A stretch of DNA of 64,000 nt. It comes from Priapulus caudatus. Taxonomy: Eukaryota; Priapulida; Priapulimorpha; Priapulimorphida; Priapulidae. The notes under the pieces are model-generated. The model was not told where the DNA came from. It did not search any database and saw nothing but the letters and a program-made list of their open reading frames with translations. The position numbers and the translations under genes were made by a program. The DNA is taken from NCBI RefSeq assembly GCF_000485595.1, contig NW_014577660.1, positions 47,570 through 111,569 of the forward strand, read 5' to 3'. Positions 37,289 to 54,500 of the stretch are shown piece after piece; the stretch's first letter is position 1, and each line of letters begins with the position of its first letter.

Positions 37289-38578
37289 TTATGGTGCCAC
37301 AACAGGGTTCTGTTCATTGAAGGTGCTTACTGCTAGTATGATGAAGCACACAACAATGCCTATTCCAACAATGAATGCAAACAGTCCCAAGTCAGTTGAC
37401 TTTTTCACATAGTCCTGTGCTATTTCTATTTCACCCTGGTCCTTTGCCTTCAATGCCTTAAATATAAAAAAGCAAGGGTAACGTTACAGTAACAGTATGT
37501 TGAATAATCAATTTCTACTAATTACTAATCTATCATAATTAAAACCATGCATTTTTGCAGAAGCTTGTACTACTTAACAAATCGACCACATTATGTTATA
37601 GAATAGTTGCCTACCATATATGCCCTATGCAAGGCCAACAATCCAATAGGTGGCAAAAAAAGAGTGCCCAAGATGGCCAAAACAAACGGCACTATAGTTG
37701 ACACTTTTGCCTCTTCTATCTCCTCGTTAATACTTGTAGCACTTTTAAGTGGAGTAATTTTTGCAGCAGTCTTAAAAAGAAAAATAACACGGGTCTCGTA
37801 AATATAAAAATACTTATAATCATGTAAATTTGGTTAACATTAACATAAAATTGCACACTGCCATAATCGCAACAGAATCTCTGAATGAACTAAATCCTGA
37901 GTTAAAACTTAAAATGAAATACAAAAGTATAGTCATTTAACATTAAAAACAATGGTATTTAAATTTTAACTGCATCATTACAATTATATGTATAATTTCA
38001 TTCTTTTATGATGGGTGTCTCACACACTGTGTGAGTGTCAGTAACGCTGAGAGGGTCTATGTCCCCCAGGGTACGGTTTGATATATCGGAACGTACCCTG
38101 GTACTATCTCATAATCATATGCCGGACCGTACCTCGCCTACTACACTAACGAGTCTAGGGAGACGCCTACTCCCTAACCCTAACTATATCAGATAGTTAC
38201 CAGGGTACGTTCCGATATATCGAACCGTACCCAGGGTACCCTCCGATAGTAGTATTAGTACCCTGGGGGACATAGACCCCAGTAATAGTATGAGCGTCAG
38301 TTACAGGTCAGGTATGTTCATGTTGATTGTTGGCAGTGTTGCGTGTAGGATGTGAATGCAATATTAAACTGTTAACTAGCACATTCCACACTCCAAAAAC
38401 GTTTTGAGTGCGTTTCGTCATTAGGCCGCACGTCCTGCACGGCCTAAAACAACTACTACTAGTAAAATGACTCTCAATCAATATTATTACGCAACAATAA
38501 CAATGTTGTCGTTGATTTACAACACTCACTCAGTGACTTACTCACTGACTCAGTACGCTTGGTTTTTTCATATGTCAT
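37289..38578 (-). CDS. Small two-membrane-segment protein, CD225/dispanin-like
   Basis: Proposed exons: 38578-38546, 37770-37615 and 37456-37289, all joining in phase 0 to give 118 residues. The first (11 codons) rests only on an ATG, an open frame and a GTGAGTAAG donor; the other two are well supported. Residues about 35-58 form a hydrophobic segment (VPFVLAILG, then LFLPPIGLLAL). A short polar stretch with ALKAKDQGEIEIAQ follows, then a second segment (LGLFAFIVGIG, then IVVCFIILAV) and a short tail. Two hydrophobic segments split by an Ala/Lys/Glu loop with a small-residue-rich first helix is the layout of CD225 (dispanin) proteins, which sit in endosomal or plasma membranes. This is resemblance only; another small membrane family is possible. 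Confidence 0.6.
38047..38280. repeat. Foldback MITE, GGTCTATGTCCCCCAGGGTAC ends
   Basis: The ends GGGTCTATGTCCCCCAGGG (38053) and CCCTGGGGGACATAGACCC (38261) are exact inverted repeats. Each end then repeats GGTACG/CGTACC and GATATATCGGAACG motifs in inverted order, and CTCCCTAACCCTAAC lies near the centre. The element is about 230 bp. The outer terminus matches GAGGGTCTATGTCCC at 18413, so the same family occurs twice in the window. It lies in the proposed first intron of the small membrane-protein gene. Confidence 0.85.
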
Positions 38579-39810
38579 ATGATACTTTCTACCATATTAA
38601 TTATTATTATTAAAACTGTATTTTTATAATATAGAATATGTAACCTACATACCATTTTACGTACGCACGCGATATTATAATTTTTCTCAGCAAAGATGGA
38701 ATAGATTCTGTCCGAGATATAAATACAACTAATCTCAACAAAACTATCTGATTGTCAGAATATCAGACGACTCTGCACTTACTGCCATCTAGCGGGTAAA
38801 AATGTTTACAATTTACAGAACAATTTCCTATAAAGGCTATATATTTTAACTAGCAATCTAAAAAAAATTAACATCACAAACTATGCTTGTAAAAAACATA
38901 GGCTCTGTAAGAAAATTTATTATTCGCAAACTGATTTAGTTTAAACTGACCATACCACCCGTCATCATGTAATTGCTGTACCACGCTATAACCTAGAACT
39001 ACAATATGCCACCAACTAATATTACAGAGTTGAGAGCCAAGAGCATAAACGCTCGTGTAAAGAGCTGTGCTTCGCTTTGTTGTGGCTACTACTGCTATTG
39101 TTGCTGCTGCTGCAGACGCCAATGCCAGTGCATTACACGGATGCTGCTGCAGCTGCTATTACTGCTACAAAAACAACTACGTACGATACCACACTACTGC
39201 CACCATTTAACTGCCAGTACTGACATCACATGAAGCTGCCACCACTACTACCGCTGCTTCTTCTTCTACTAACCCCAAGAGTGTACATATAATAGATATC
39301 TATAACCAAAAAATGTCTCCTGTATACGAAAGCGTACCATTTTACTTTACACACTCGCCAATATTCTGGATATAGTAGACAAAGAAAATTTGCAGGAATA
39401 TATAGAATGTATGTCACTGAAGGCACGTGACTTAAGGATCTTACACATTAGGATTTAATTAAATATTGTTCAATAGACTGGATTTTTCGAGATTTCACTA
39501 TGGAGCTGTGGCCTTTCAATTTCATTTTCAACACTGCCGTACAATTAAGCCATTCATCATCATGACATTTATCAAATCAGTTTACGCACAACATATAAAA
39601 TAATTGTTAAAAAGTTACAATTAAAGGTGGTGATACATAAACACATGAATGCTACTCTGCTCCTAATGCTACTAATGCTCACATGAATGAGTCTTACGGT
39701 TGACCACCGAAATATTTTATCAACAATACATTTACAAATAAAGCAATCCTGCGCTTTTCCCTTTGCACAATCTGTCATTGTTATACCTGAAATATATAAT
39801 CCTGGAATTT
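38579..39810. other. Intergenic with CTG/CCA-type trinucleotide tracts
   Basis: Short interrupted runs of TGC/CTG (39090-39170) and of CCA/CTA/CTT triplets (39235-39275) occur in otherwise AT-rich sequence. A frame across 38874-39122 on the - strand lacks an ATG start and is probably a by-product of the triplet tract. Confidence 0.5.
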
Positions 39811-43612
<3,802 letters not shown>

Positions 43613-44920
43613 CCGATCGAATAGGTCCTAAATTAGTACTATTTATATCTTTTGTGAACCTAGTGAAACAAACGAAAACAAATTAATGTTACAGCATTAC
43701 AATTATTATACTTTTATACCAGCTTCTGGTTCTGCCACCTTAACACTACTACAGATTATGTTTTACTAGTAAACAATATATTAGTTTTAATTAACTAGTT
43801 TCTGCCAATTGTATACATTTCAAATGTGTTGAATTCGGCATGACATCCACTTTAAATTTTACTGGGTACGTTTGACCTATGGAGCCTAAGAATAAGAGTG
43901 ATAAATTCAGATGAATGAACTACATGTAAGAACAATTTAGGTACATGGGGAGGTGTGCATTTATTGTAATCCCAAAGGATAATGCGAGTGTAGCTAATAA
44001 AATTATTTTAGTTAACTTGAATATTATTTATACGCTACTGCTACAGCTACGACTAATCCATACAACTCCCGAACCAGAGACACACAAGGGTGTATTGCCG
44101 TAACTGTTATATAAAATGACTTTTTTCCCCATTTGGCTCCCATCGAGCATAGGGCCTCCTCAACTGCAATGCTTTGGTTCCCTTAACCAACTCTATATAT
44201 AGCATAGCATAATTGGTTAATGTGTTGGTGCTCGTGGTAACACTGCAATCTACTATAATGCAAAAGTGCTAATCCTGGTATAAGGTAGGCGATTCATTCA
44301 TTCTGTCTTTGCATCGCGATACATATCGTATCGTGACCCTAGTGTATCGTTACACCTCTAATATCCAGTAACATCTATCGCCTCGCTACTAAACACCCCT
44401 AGTAACGTAACAGGTGACTGGTATTGGTAATGTAACTGGTAACGTAATTGCAGATCGATTTATAGCAAATCAATGTACAAGCAAATCAATTTATTGATTA
44501 GCATTGCTAATCTGGACCAGTGACATGATTGATTACATAAAATACATAGTCACATGATAGTGACTGTTATTATTATTAATAATATTATTAACCCTTGCCT
44601 TGGTAGTATATATCACTAGAGTGATATATAAGCAAGTTATAAATAAACTTTCAGGAAACAGTTGACAGGTATAAATTATAATACAGTAATAGTATTAGAA
44701 ATAGTGTACAAAAACTACACAAATTTTCATTGTAGAGCAGATCACTGACAGCAAAATCAAGCCCCCCCGCCATCTTCCCACACCACGCCCAGACTACTGC
44801 GTAGTATAAGTGTCCGTGCGCGTGCGTGTCTGCATCACGCATGTACGCTGTATCGTGATTCGGGAGCGTGGTATGTACTAATGTAGTGAGTGTAGGCACA
44901 GGCACTTGGAGCGTTTCAAT
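43613..44920. other. Intergenic upstream of ADAT2
   Basis: AT-rich sequence presumably containing the ADAT2 promoter. Recognisable items are a hAT-like terminal fragment (44300-44365, - strand, ending GGTGTAACGATACACTAG on that strand) and a fragment of the foldback-family end (CACAGGCACTTGGAGCGTTTC, read as two parts, 44895-44920) directly abutting the next repeat. Confidence 0.6.
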
Positions 44921-44921
44921 A

Positions 44922-45803
44922 AATGAAAGTGTCAATGACACTGTAGCTCACCACAAATAACGTTTTTATAATATTCAGATTTATGCACTGCCTAAAAGCG
45001 GAGCTCCCGATGTGTAACGTGTAAGATTGAGAGGATACGCTTATTCCACGTAGCTGCTATGTACCACGTGACAATGGTGTTTACCTGCCCATAACACAAC
45101 TTTTGTCAAAGGTAAATTTATGGCATGGAAGTGTTTACTTCGTATGAGTTTTTCTAGGCGGTAGCACACGGTTGCCATCTGTATATCGCAATAATAATTT
45201 ATAAACCAAAATGAATCACAATTTGTGACAGTAGATGGCGCTATACCCGCTTTGTAGCGATGGCGTTCGAAATAAATAGGTTATGCTGTGTTCCGACATG
45301 TTTTGTAAAACTTTACTCCAATATAGACGTTTTATCGGCAGGGTGGAGAGGAAATACCAATTTTGCATTAAAGATATTGTCAGTGAAATCTTGTAAAACG
45401 AACCAGACGAGTGTGACACCACAGACTGTTTGTTATCTGCGTTTTTTGCATAAATTGCATAAACCTACTTAATTTGCATAATTTTTTTTTTAAATATCAA
45501 AACCCCTAGCCCTTATTCATTCACATACCAAAAATGAGCAAAATCCGTTGAACCTGAACTGATTAATGGCAATTCCCATTTTTGCCAAAAAATTGCCGTG
45601 GCTCGAAAGTACGTCGACTGGCATGCTCCAAAATAGGACGTTCCATATGGGAGCATAGCGTTAACAACTATACCCAATTTCAAACATGTGGGTAAAACAG
45701 TTCCTGAGTTATCGTTGACCGAAGCGAAATGTTGACGGACGGACGGACGGACGTACGACGACCCATGGCAATAGCTCAGCTTGACGATGTCAAGGTGAGC
45801 TAA
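44922..45803 (-). repeat. Hairpin-ended dispersed repeat, family A copy 4
   Basis: A subfamily 1 copy in reverse orientation. It starts AATGAAAGTGTCAATGACAC and ends with the hairpin TTGACGATGTCAAGGTGAGC. A GGACGGACGG microsatellite lies just inside the hairpin. It carries the empty site AGATATTGT (45372-45380) that corresponds to the insertion in copy 3. Confidence 0.85.
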
Positions 45804-45984
45804 ATATACGCAATGGCTACGCGTCCGGAACCGGTCGCCTAGCCTCCAGGCAACGCATCCGGACATCCACTTACAGTGATCGCGCGCCTCGCGTACACGC
45901 ATGATTGCGCAACGGGGATGCTCTGCTGATTGTCAAAAATATACAATATATTATGCACTGCTGCCGTCTATCCTTTCATCCGTC

Positions 45985-46053
45985 CTCTCTCGCTCTCTCT
46001 CTCTCTTTCACACACACAAGCACAGCTCTATCTCTCTCACACACACCTCTAGC

Positions 46054-46089
<36 letters not shown>

Positions 46090-46160
46090 GTGCACAAACA
46101 CACGTGCACACACACACGTGCACACACACGCACGCACGAACACACGCACGCACGCACACA

Positions 46161-46192
<32 letters not shown>

Positions 46193-46295
46193 CGTGCACA
46201 CACACACATACACTCATCTAGCTCTCTCTCGCTCACGCATACACACACATACACATTCCCTCTCTCTCTCTTTCATGCACACACACACACTCGGC
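45985..46295. repeat. CT and CA/CG compound microsatellite
   Basis: Runs of CTCTCT alternate with CACACA and with ACGCACGCACGC, including many GTGCAC sites. Open frames on both strands (His/Thr-rich or Cys/Val-rich) are products of the repeat, not genes. Confidence 0.95.
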
Positions 46296-46359
46296 AATCA
46301 GCAGAGCGTACCGTTGCGCAATTATGCGTGTACGTGTCGCAAGATCACTGTGTGAGATG

Positions 46360-46520
46360 GATGTCTGGCAGGCCTCGAATTAAAGCGACAGACAGGCGGC
46401 AAGGCAATTTTTGGGGATGTGAAAAATTGCCTTGAATTTCTCTAAAATGGATGGCACCGAGGCAATTGTTAAAAGGCGATCAAGGCAACTCTCACAATTT
46501 GAGAAGGCACCAAGGCCATT
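46360..46520. repeat. AAGGCA-rich inverted repeat
   Basis: CAAGGCAATTTTTGGGG faces GTGAAAAATTGCCTTG across a few bases, and further CAAGGCAA, GAGGCAATT and GAAGGCACC phrases follow. It may be part of a short interspersed element; ends are not defined. Confidence 0.4.
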
Positions 46521-47098
46521 GGTTATGGAAAGCTTTGTGTCATCTGTATGAATTCTACTAAAATTTCTCTAAGAATTTACTGCAACTTAGCAAGCAAGCT
46601 ACACACCGTAAAAGATCAACATGGCCATATTCTTGCGCGAGTGTCGTTTCCGCGCGCTTTAAATCGCACGCCGGCCGAGTCAGGGCGTGCAGCATTTTAA
46701 AATTCGTGTTCGCTACCACGGGCATACCACGGGTGCAACTAATTTATCGGATCGTCTACCTGCAGCGGTTGCAGCAATACCACGTATATTGTTTTTAAAC
46801 GCCGTAGAACGGTATATCGGCGCTCCGCTCTGCTAGAGAATTGTAGCACGCTCTGCGACAAACAGTGCGGGGCCGCAATCCAAGTCTAGCCAGTAGCAGA
46901 TTGGCACCGACGGCAATTACAGAAAGGGCAGGGCGGGGTCACTGGCGCGGTCGCGTTGGATTTTCAGGCGGCAGTAACGGCAATTGTAGGGGCACCGCCG
47001 GCATATTGCGCGGTGCCTGTCGGTTAATTCGACCTGATGTCTCGGACACGTAGCCTAGGCGGCTGCCCGTCCGAAACCGGTCGCGTAGCCGACGGCCT

Positions 47099-47455
47099 AA
47101 AAATACAATGCTAAATAAATACGAAATCTATTTACTACCAAAAGTCTTAATGTTTCTCTACTCTCTTTCACCTATTATTGCCGACAGTTTCCTCTAAATG
47201 CTGTCCAAATGCTCATCTGCAACACACGCTGGCTGCCGCATGCTAGCTGCTGCACACTGACACATAAATATAGTCTTTATATTTATGTGTCAGTGTGCAG
47301 CAGCTAGCGTGCGGCAGCCAGCGTGTGTTGCAACTTGCAGATGAGCATTTGGACGGCAATAACAGGTGAAAGAGAGTAGAGAAACATTAAGACTTCGGTA
47401 GTAAATAGATTTCGTATTTATTTAGCATTATATTTTATTGGAACGCTCCAAGTGC
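47099..47455. repeat. Near-perfect 350-bp hairpin, foldback copies 5 and 6
   Basis: Left and right arms of about 165 bp mirror each other around a centre near 47272 (TATAGTCTTTATA). Both contain GAGAAACATTAAGAC, CAGATGAGCATTTGGAC and GTGCAGCAGCTAGC or complements. The right arm continues to the family end CCAAGTGCCTGTG. The arms are close to identical, so the structure is young or maintained. Confidence 0.85.
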
Positions 47456-48581
47456 CTGTGACTGTGAGTGTGAGTGTAGGGCTGACTCGCTGCCAGCGCA
47501 GCAGTGGAGCAGACATGTGCTGATGTGGGCGTGTACCGTAGACGTAGTATTTGGACGCTCGCCCGAAACTGGACGCTCCCAAGTGCGCATGCACGCAGGC
47601 ACCTCTTGAGTCTTGTTTTGCAAGGGCGCATGCGCAGCATGCACAGTAGTCATCTGCACATCTCGCCCATTGAAAACGGTCGCAATAAACAAACATGGCG
47701 GCCAACCCGGTCACTCATAGAAACGTTTGATTGAAACAATTTGCAATGTAGTAAGTTAGTAAGACTGTGTTATGTGTGTCAGGTTACAAAGCGAAACAAA
47801 AAGAAAACAAAAGAGCATGGCTACTATTTCCGGTGCAAATCCACTTTAGGCACCTTGGCTTAGGTATCACGAAGTGATGCACAGATTTCTGTGTATCATC
47901 AAGTGATCAACTGATTCCCTATTTCCTACAGCCCTGCAAAACAATATTCAAACAAAAAGAAAACAAGAGAAAAACAAAAGAGCATGCGCGCATGCGCACT
48001 TAGGAATGTCCAGTTTCGGGCGAGCGTCCAAATACTACGGTACAGGCGCAAGCCCACTTTCCTGCGCCCAGCATTGCGGCCACTAACCTCCAAAATCCCT
48101 GACATGTGTTTGCGGATCACTTAACAAATTATTAAATAATATATTTGACAGTTACTTCATACTTGTTTATTTAATGTCTGTGTTTACGCACGTTACCGTG
48201 TTCGAACTTCGCACGCTGTATCTTGTTGTGTATCTTGGAGGTGTCTGGTTTTCTATAGAACATGGAAGGAACTTAGGAAGGACATCAACATTTGTTATTG
48301 ACATAATGAAAATATAGCTTATTGTTTTTAATAATCTTATTGTACTATTACTTTAAATGATATATTAACTCAAATATTTTAATTTTATACTAATTTTAAA
48401 ATACTACATATGTAGGCATGGCATAATCCGATCTTGATTTTTACACTAGCCAACCAGCCTCAATTTCGGTAGGACTTTACCTCGCCATATCATCTTGTGT
48501 GTGTTTTCAACTTTGTATTTTAAAGTGTTTTTCGTCAAAATTGTTACATAGTCGTCGTTCATAAGACTTAATTAAATCATA

Positions 48582-51500
48582 ATGTCTGGAAAACAAGACC
48601 AAGTTATTGTTCTAGAGCCGTCAACAGAATTAAGATTTAAAGGTAAGTTAGTAAGGCTAGAAATTAGGATGCCCACGTAGACTCGCAGACACGGTCACAG
48701 GCACTTGTAATTGTATTTCACTATTTGTAACGTCTCAATAAAAAAATATAATGGTAAATAAACACGAAATGTATTTACTACCAAAGTCTTAATGTTTCTC
48801 TACTCTATTTCGCCTATAAGTATAATCACCTGTAAATGCCTGTCAAATGCTCATCTGCAACACACAAGTAGTACTACTACTACTACTAGTAGTAGTAGTA
48901 GTAGATACAATAATGTAACCCAAACCCTATCCTCTTGGGTTTGGGTTACATTATTGTATCTATACTACTAGTACTAGTAGTAGTAGTACTAGTAGTATGT
49001 ATACAGTATAGCTCTAGTACTATAGCCCGCGTACATTGACTGCTGCAGGCGCAGGGCTATAGCACATTGTCAGTTGGAAATGGCATCAACACCGGTTCCC
49101 AAAGTTTCCACGAAAATCGCTTTACAAAACGCAAAATGATCGGGCTTTTTAACACTTATCTATCAACATGGACATCTCACCTATCTTTTTGAACACTTTC
49201 CACAACTTTACACCAGGTATTTATGCATTTATTCCTCAAAGTGCCAGCACTACTTCCAAATTCCGTTTGAAATGCTGTGAGTGCACGGGGCAAACACATG
49301 GCCAGCTACACTGTGGCAGGCTATGATGCAGCTACATTTCGGGTGACGTCACGCGTGCACATAGCTCTAGTACTATAGCCCACGTACATTGACTGCCGCA
49401 GGGCTATAGAACATTGTCGGCTGGATTTTGCAGCAACACCGGGTCCCGACAGGTCCCACTCAAATATGGCTTACAAAACGCGGAAAATGATCGGGATTTT
49501 TTAACACTTATTTATCTACATGGACATCTCACCTATCTTTTTGAACCCTTTCCACAACTTTACACCATGTATTTATCCTTTTATTACTCAAAGTCAGCAC
49601 TACTGGCATTCCCGTTTCAAATATTCTGGCGTGCGAACGCGTGACGTTTTTCCGCGATCGCGGAAAATCACTGTCCCTACACCGGTTTCCGACAGGTCCC
49701 ACTCAAAATGGCTAACAAAACGGAAAATGATCGGGCTTTTTATTACGCGTTCGCACGCCAGAATATTTGAAACGGGAATGCCAGTAGTGCTGACTTTGAG
49801 TAATAAAAGGATAAATACATGGTGTAAAGTTGTGGAAAGGGTTCAAAAAGATAGGTGAGATGTCCATGTAGATAAATAAGTGTTAAAAAGCCCGAATATT
49901 TTCCGTTTTGTGAGCCATTTTGAGTGAGACCTGTCGGGACCCGGTGTTACTGCAAAATCCAGCCGACAATGTTCTATAGCCCTGCGGCAGTCGATGTACG
50001 CGGGCTATAGTACTAGCGCTAGCGTGCACACAGCATTTCAAACAGAATTTGGAAGTAGTGCTTACTTTGTGGAATAAAAAGATAAATACATGGTGTAAAG
50101 TTGTGTAAAATGTTCAATAAGATAGGTGAGATGTCCACGTAGATAGATAAGTGTTAAAAAGCTCGATCATTTTGCGTTTTGTAAAGCGATTTTTCGTGGG
50201 AACTTTGGGAACTGGTGTTGATGCTATTTCCAGCTGACAATGTGCTATAGCCCTGCGGCAGTCAATGTACGCGGGCTATAGTACTAGAGCTATAGTATTT
50301 AGTACAAGTGTACTACTATAGTAGTACACTGCACGCTAGCTGCTGCACACTGACACATAAATATATCGCTGTGGCTATATGCCTGGCAGCCGGGCACGGT
50401 CTTTGATTTCCCAAATGCCCGGCAGTTCCTAACCCTAACCCTAACCCTTGTTTACTTGAGATAACACTGAAAATTACAAACTGCCGGGCATTTAGGAAAT
50501 CGAAGACCGTGCCCGGCAGCCGTCAGATATATGCCGGCTGCCGGGCGATATAGCCACTCTGTAAATATATAGCAAGTAGGAAAGCGTGCTGCCAAAATTC
50601 GCTCGACGCTCACTTGATTTCACACGAGTACAACACAAACATTCAACCATGCTACTCCATCTTTGTTTCTATTTGAAGGGCAGTGTTCACTTGTTATAAA
50701 AACATACTGGCTGTGTTCGTAACCGAGCTGTGTAACACGAAATCACACAAAGCCTGACGAAATTCTTGCGTTTGCTTCCGTTGCGCAGTTTATGTAAAAG
50801 GCTGCAAGTACAGGGCTATAGGCGGCACACTGCATTTTGGGAAACTACCACGCTGCTTTCCAACTCCCGTACGAGCCTCGTCGAAGCCGCCAGTGGAGCG
50901 TTGCAATAATGCGGTGTAGTATCGTAGATATAGAATCTGTAATATTTATAGTTAAGTTGAGCAGTTATTGTTTGATTTTGACACTAGGTGGCAGCAGGTC
51001 ACAAGAGCTGAGGACAAGCTCAAGCAATACCGGGAAGCGGGAATATCATTATTGGTTTTGGTTGGTAGAGTTGTGTATGTCTTTTGGGGTCCAGGAAATC
51101 GAACAGAAATCGGTCACTCACATTAAAAGCATGAACCAGTAAAACTCAGCTAATGTGTCTTCAGTGTTATTTGTTTTGGACATTCAAACATTACATGCGG
51201 CGCAAAAATGAGGTCACGAAAAGCGCCGGTGGGTGTTTCCTGATTCCGACAGCCATTTACATAAACTGCGCAACGGGAGCGAACGCGAGAATTTCGTCAT
51301 GCTTTGTGTGATTTTGCGTGACACAGTTCGGTTACGAACACAGACAGAATGTTTTTATAACAAATGAACACTGTTCTTCAAATAGAAACAAAGATGGAGT
51401 GGAATGGTTGAATATTTGTCTTGTATTCGTGTGAAATCAAGCGAGCGTCGAGCGAATTTTGGCAGCATGCTTTTTTACCTGCTATATATATTTATGTGTC

Positions 51501-54500
51501 AGTGTGCAGCAGCTAGCGTGCGGTGTACTTGTGTGTTGCAGATGAGCATTTGACCGGCATTTACAGGTGATTATAGGTGAAATAGAGTAGAGAAACATTA
51601 AGACTTTGGTAGTAAATACATTTCGTGTTTGTTTACCTTTTTTTTTTATTGAGACGTTCCAAGTGCCTGTGGACTTGCCCACAAACACAGTCTACAGACT
51701 GGAAAATGAACTTGGCACGTCATCTTTCACTCGGTGAGGAACAAGCCGAGTCGAGTGTATAAAGATATATACTGCTACTACTACTATAAATAGGCAGTCG
51801 ATGTCCTTGGTTTGACTGACAGCAGTTTCTGTAGTATGTTGTTGCCTGGGCTGGACCTACTTCTGACTCACTCACTCAGTTATATGCAACTTCAACTTGT
51901 GACAGTAGGAAGCAGTATTTGAATTCGTTTTCAAATCACATATGTTTCGTTTGTTAATCATGAAAAATTCAATATTATAATGCTCTAAAATTACAGAATG
52001 TTTAGAAACCTCTATCCTAAAAGATAGAGTTGAAAGACTTTTCATATTATTAATTTTTAATGTGCACTGATCAAGATCAATATCACTGGCAAGTCTGCTT
52101 TCCCCACGACGATCACGCTACAGCACATATATATATAACGCATGTAACACAGGTGGTGTGGGTGTGCATGCATGCATGCGTGCGTGTGTTGTAGCATGAG
52201 TTTGTTTGGTGGGGACAGAACTGATCACGCTGCCAATAATTCCAACTATAATTCTGAGCAATAATAATGCATGTTGGCTATTTTTGAGCAGATAAAAGAT
52301 TTTGAAAGGACATAGTACAGTACATAAAACACTAGCACAGTAGCATAAAACACATGTGACAGTATATTGTAAAATTAAAGGCTCCACTCCATTCTGATCA
52401 GGTAAGTTTCTTGAACATGTTGAATGTGAATTATGAAGCGGTTGTGTAGTTAGGTATTTCTGCTTTACGTAATACGTAATTCACCTTTTCATAAAGGAGA
52501 AACTTTCCTGATGTAGAAACTGTCACTGTTGGAAGTGACTTGCAATAGGTCAAGTCACATCATTACAGTATAACAGCTAACACATAGTTACTCTATATAC
52601 AGTTGTTGGGTACTAAAAGAAAATTCATGCATTGGTTTTCCCTTTATGTTTAATCACTAAACTTTGTGTAAGTTGATTTTTAACCAACATTGCAAACATG
52701 CTTATGAAAGTAATTTCAAATACAAAGTAATGTTTATATCTGGGCTCCCTCTGGATGTTTTAAAGTTTGAGCCAAGACTTGAACCACCTTGGAATGGAAA
52801 ACTATAGCCATTGTTCACTTTATCGTATATATATATATATGCTAAGCAAGGCATAAAACGGTGATGGGTATCAGAAAATAGGTGTACGAAAATATTTTAT
52901 GGCACGACACTGCAATTTGCCGATTTCATTAGTCAATCGTAATTTTGTGAGCAGTTAAATCAATTGCTAATTGTAGTCACCACTTAGGGTAAAATCACCA
53001 CTGTTATTTATTTATTGCATGTTGTGAAGGTGGCGAACGCTAGTGGTAGCCCTGTATATGATACGTGACAATAAATGTGCCAACTTACCAGATCATAAAT
53101 TCCCACACATGTAATCTTCTATTTCGCAAAACGAATTTCTCTAACAGAGCTGTCGTTACTGACAAGATAAGGATTCGTTTTGCAAATAGTTAGTGCTTGT
53201 AGTTTGTGTTGGGTTAAACTTTTTAATTTGGGTGACTGATTGAGTACTTAATGTTATTTCTTGTGATAAAATGTTTACTATGTACTTCCTTGATCCAAAG
53301 TTTTTTTCTACCTCCAGTTGCAGGAAGGTGTAAAAATAGGATTAAAAGAATATTCAGTGGGCAATAAAGATTGTAAAAATATTGTCAACACTATTAGATT
53401 TGTATTTTTTGTTTCATCATATTACTATAACTTTTGCTGATATATAAGTATTTATGCATAGCAGCTATTAGCATAAAACAGCTGCCAACTATCATTGTGC
53501 CAACCATCATCATCATATCATTGTGTATTGGTTGGATGTTTATTATTGCATAACCTTGTATGAGAGTAAATGTTATGGTCTGCCTGGTACAATTTATGCA
53601 AATAAATTTATGTTAATAAGACCTCTTATACATTTTAAATCATTGAAGTGATATGCTTCTGTTGTGAGTCCGTTATGGTAGCTAGACCTATGTATAATTG
53701 CTCAGACAATCTCTCATTGTTAGCTTATAATCCTTATGTCAACAGATAACTTTTTATTTGTTCTAATGCATTGACGTTAAGATTGTATATAAACAGCTTG
53801 GCTATCGAGTAATTTCAGTTGATTTGTGTTTGGTTAGTTGAAATTAAAACCCTGACTGCAAATTGTCACAAAGTTTTAGCTGTACATACATACCATCTGA
53901 CAAGAGCAACAATATCTGCAGCAATATTATCAAGACCCCTCACCTGTATGGTCTTTAATTTATTCATATTTTGCCCTATGTTCCTAAAAGATGTTCCTGG
54001 CTCAGGCTCATTTTAACTTGGTATGAAAACTCGCTTTCTATAACATGGTGATGATTTTTTCTTAGCCTATATTAGGTAACATATATTATTATACACACGT
54101 ACAATAAAGAATAATATACTGTATAAATACCTCATGTAGTTAGCTCAACTCGAGTAGTTGGTCTCTACTGTAAAAAAAAGTTTAATTTATAGTTTTTAAG
54201 GCTGGATTTGTCATTCATGCCATCACGTCTCGAATCGTCTCCAAATTACTGTTCGTGTATTAATTGTTATATGTATATATATATATATCAAGAGCTAATA
54301 ATACCTATTGAGCTAATAATAGGTATTATTAGCTCTTGATATATATATATACGTACAATAAAGAATAATAGTATAATACTGTCACAATTACTGTGTAAAT
54401 ACCTCGTGTAGCCAGCCCAACTGGGGTAGTTGGTCTCTACTGTAAAACGTTTTATTTGTAGTTATACAGGATTTGTTATTCATGCCATCACGTAACGAAT

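Larger units (their letters stand above)
45815..47090. repeat. Possible element with GGCTACGCG inverted ends
   Basis: GGCTACGCGTCCGGAACCGG at 45815 and the reverse complement of CCGGTCGCGTAGCC at 47090 share nine terminal bases. The interior includes the microsatellite at 45985-46295 and a GC-rich part at 46650-47030. The ends may be chance; a target-site duplication was not seen. Confidence 0.3.

Noticed and set aside
45901-46435. His/Thr- and Cys/Val-rich frames
   Set aside because: They are translations of CA/CG and CT microsatellites.
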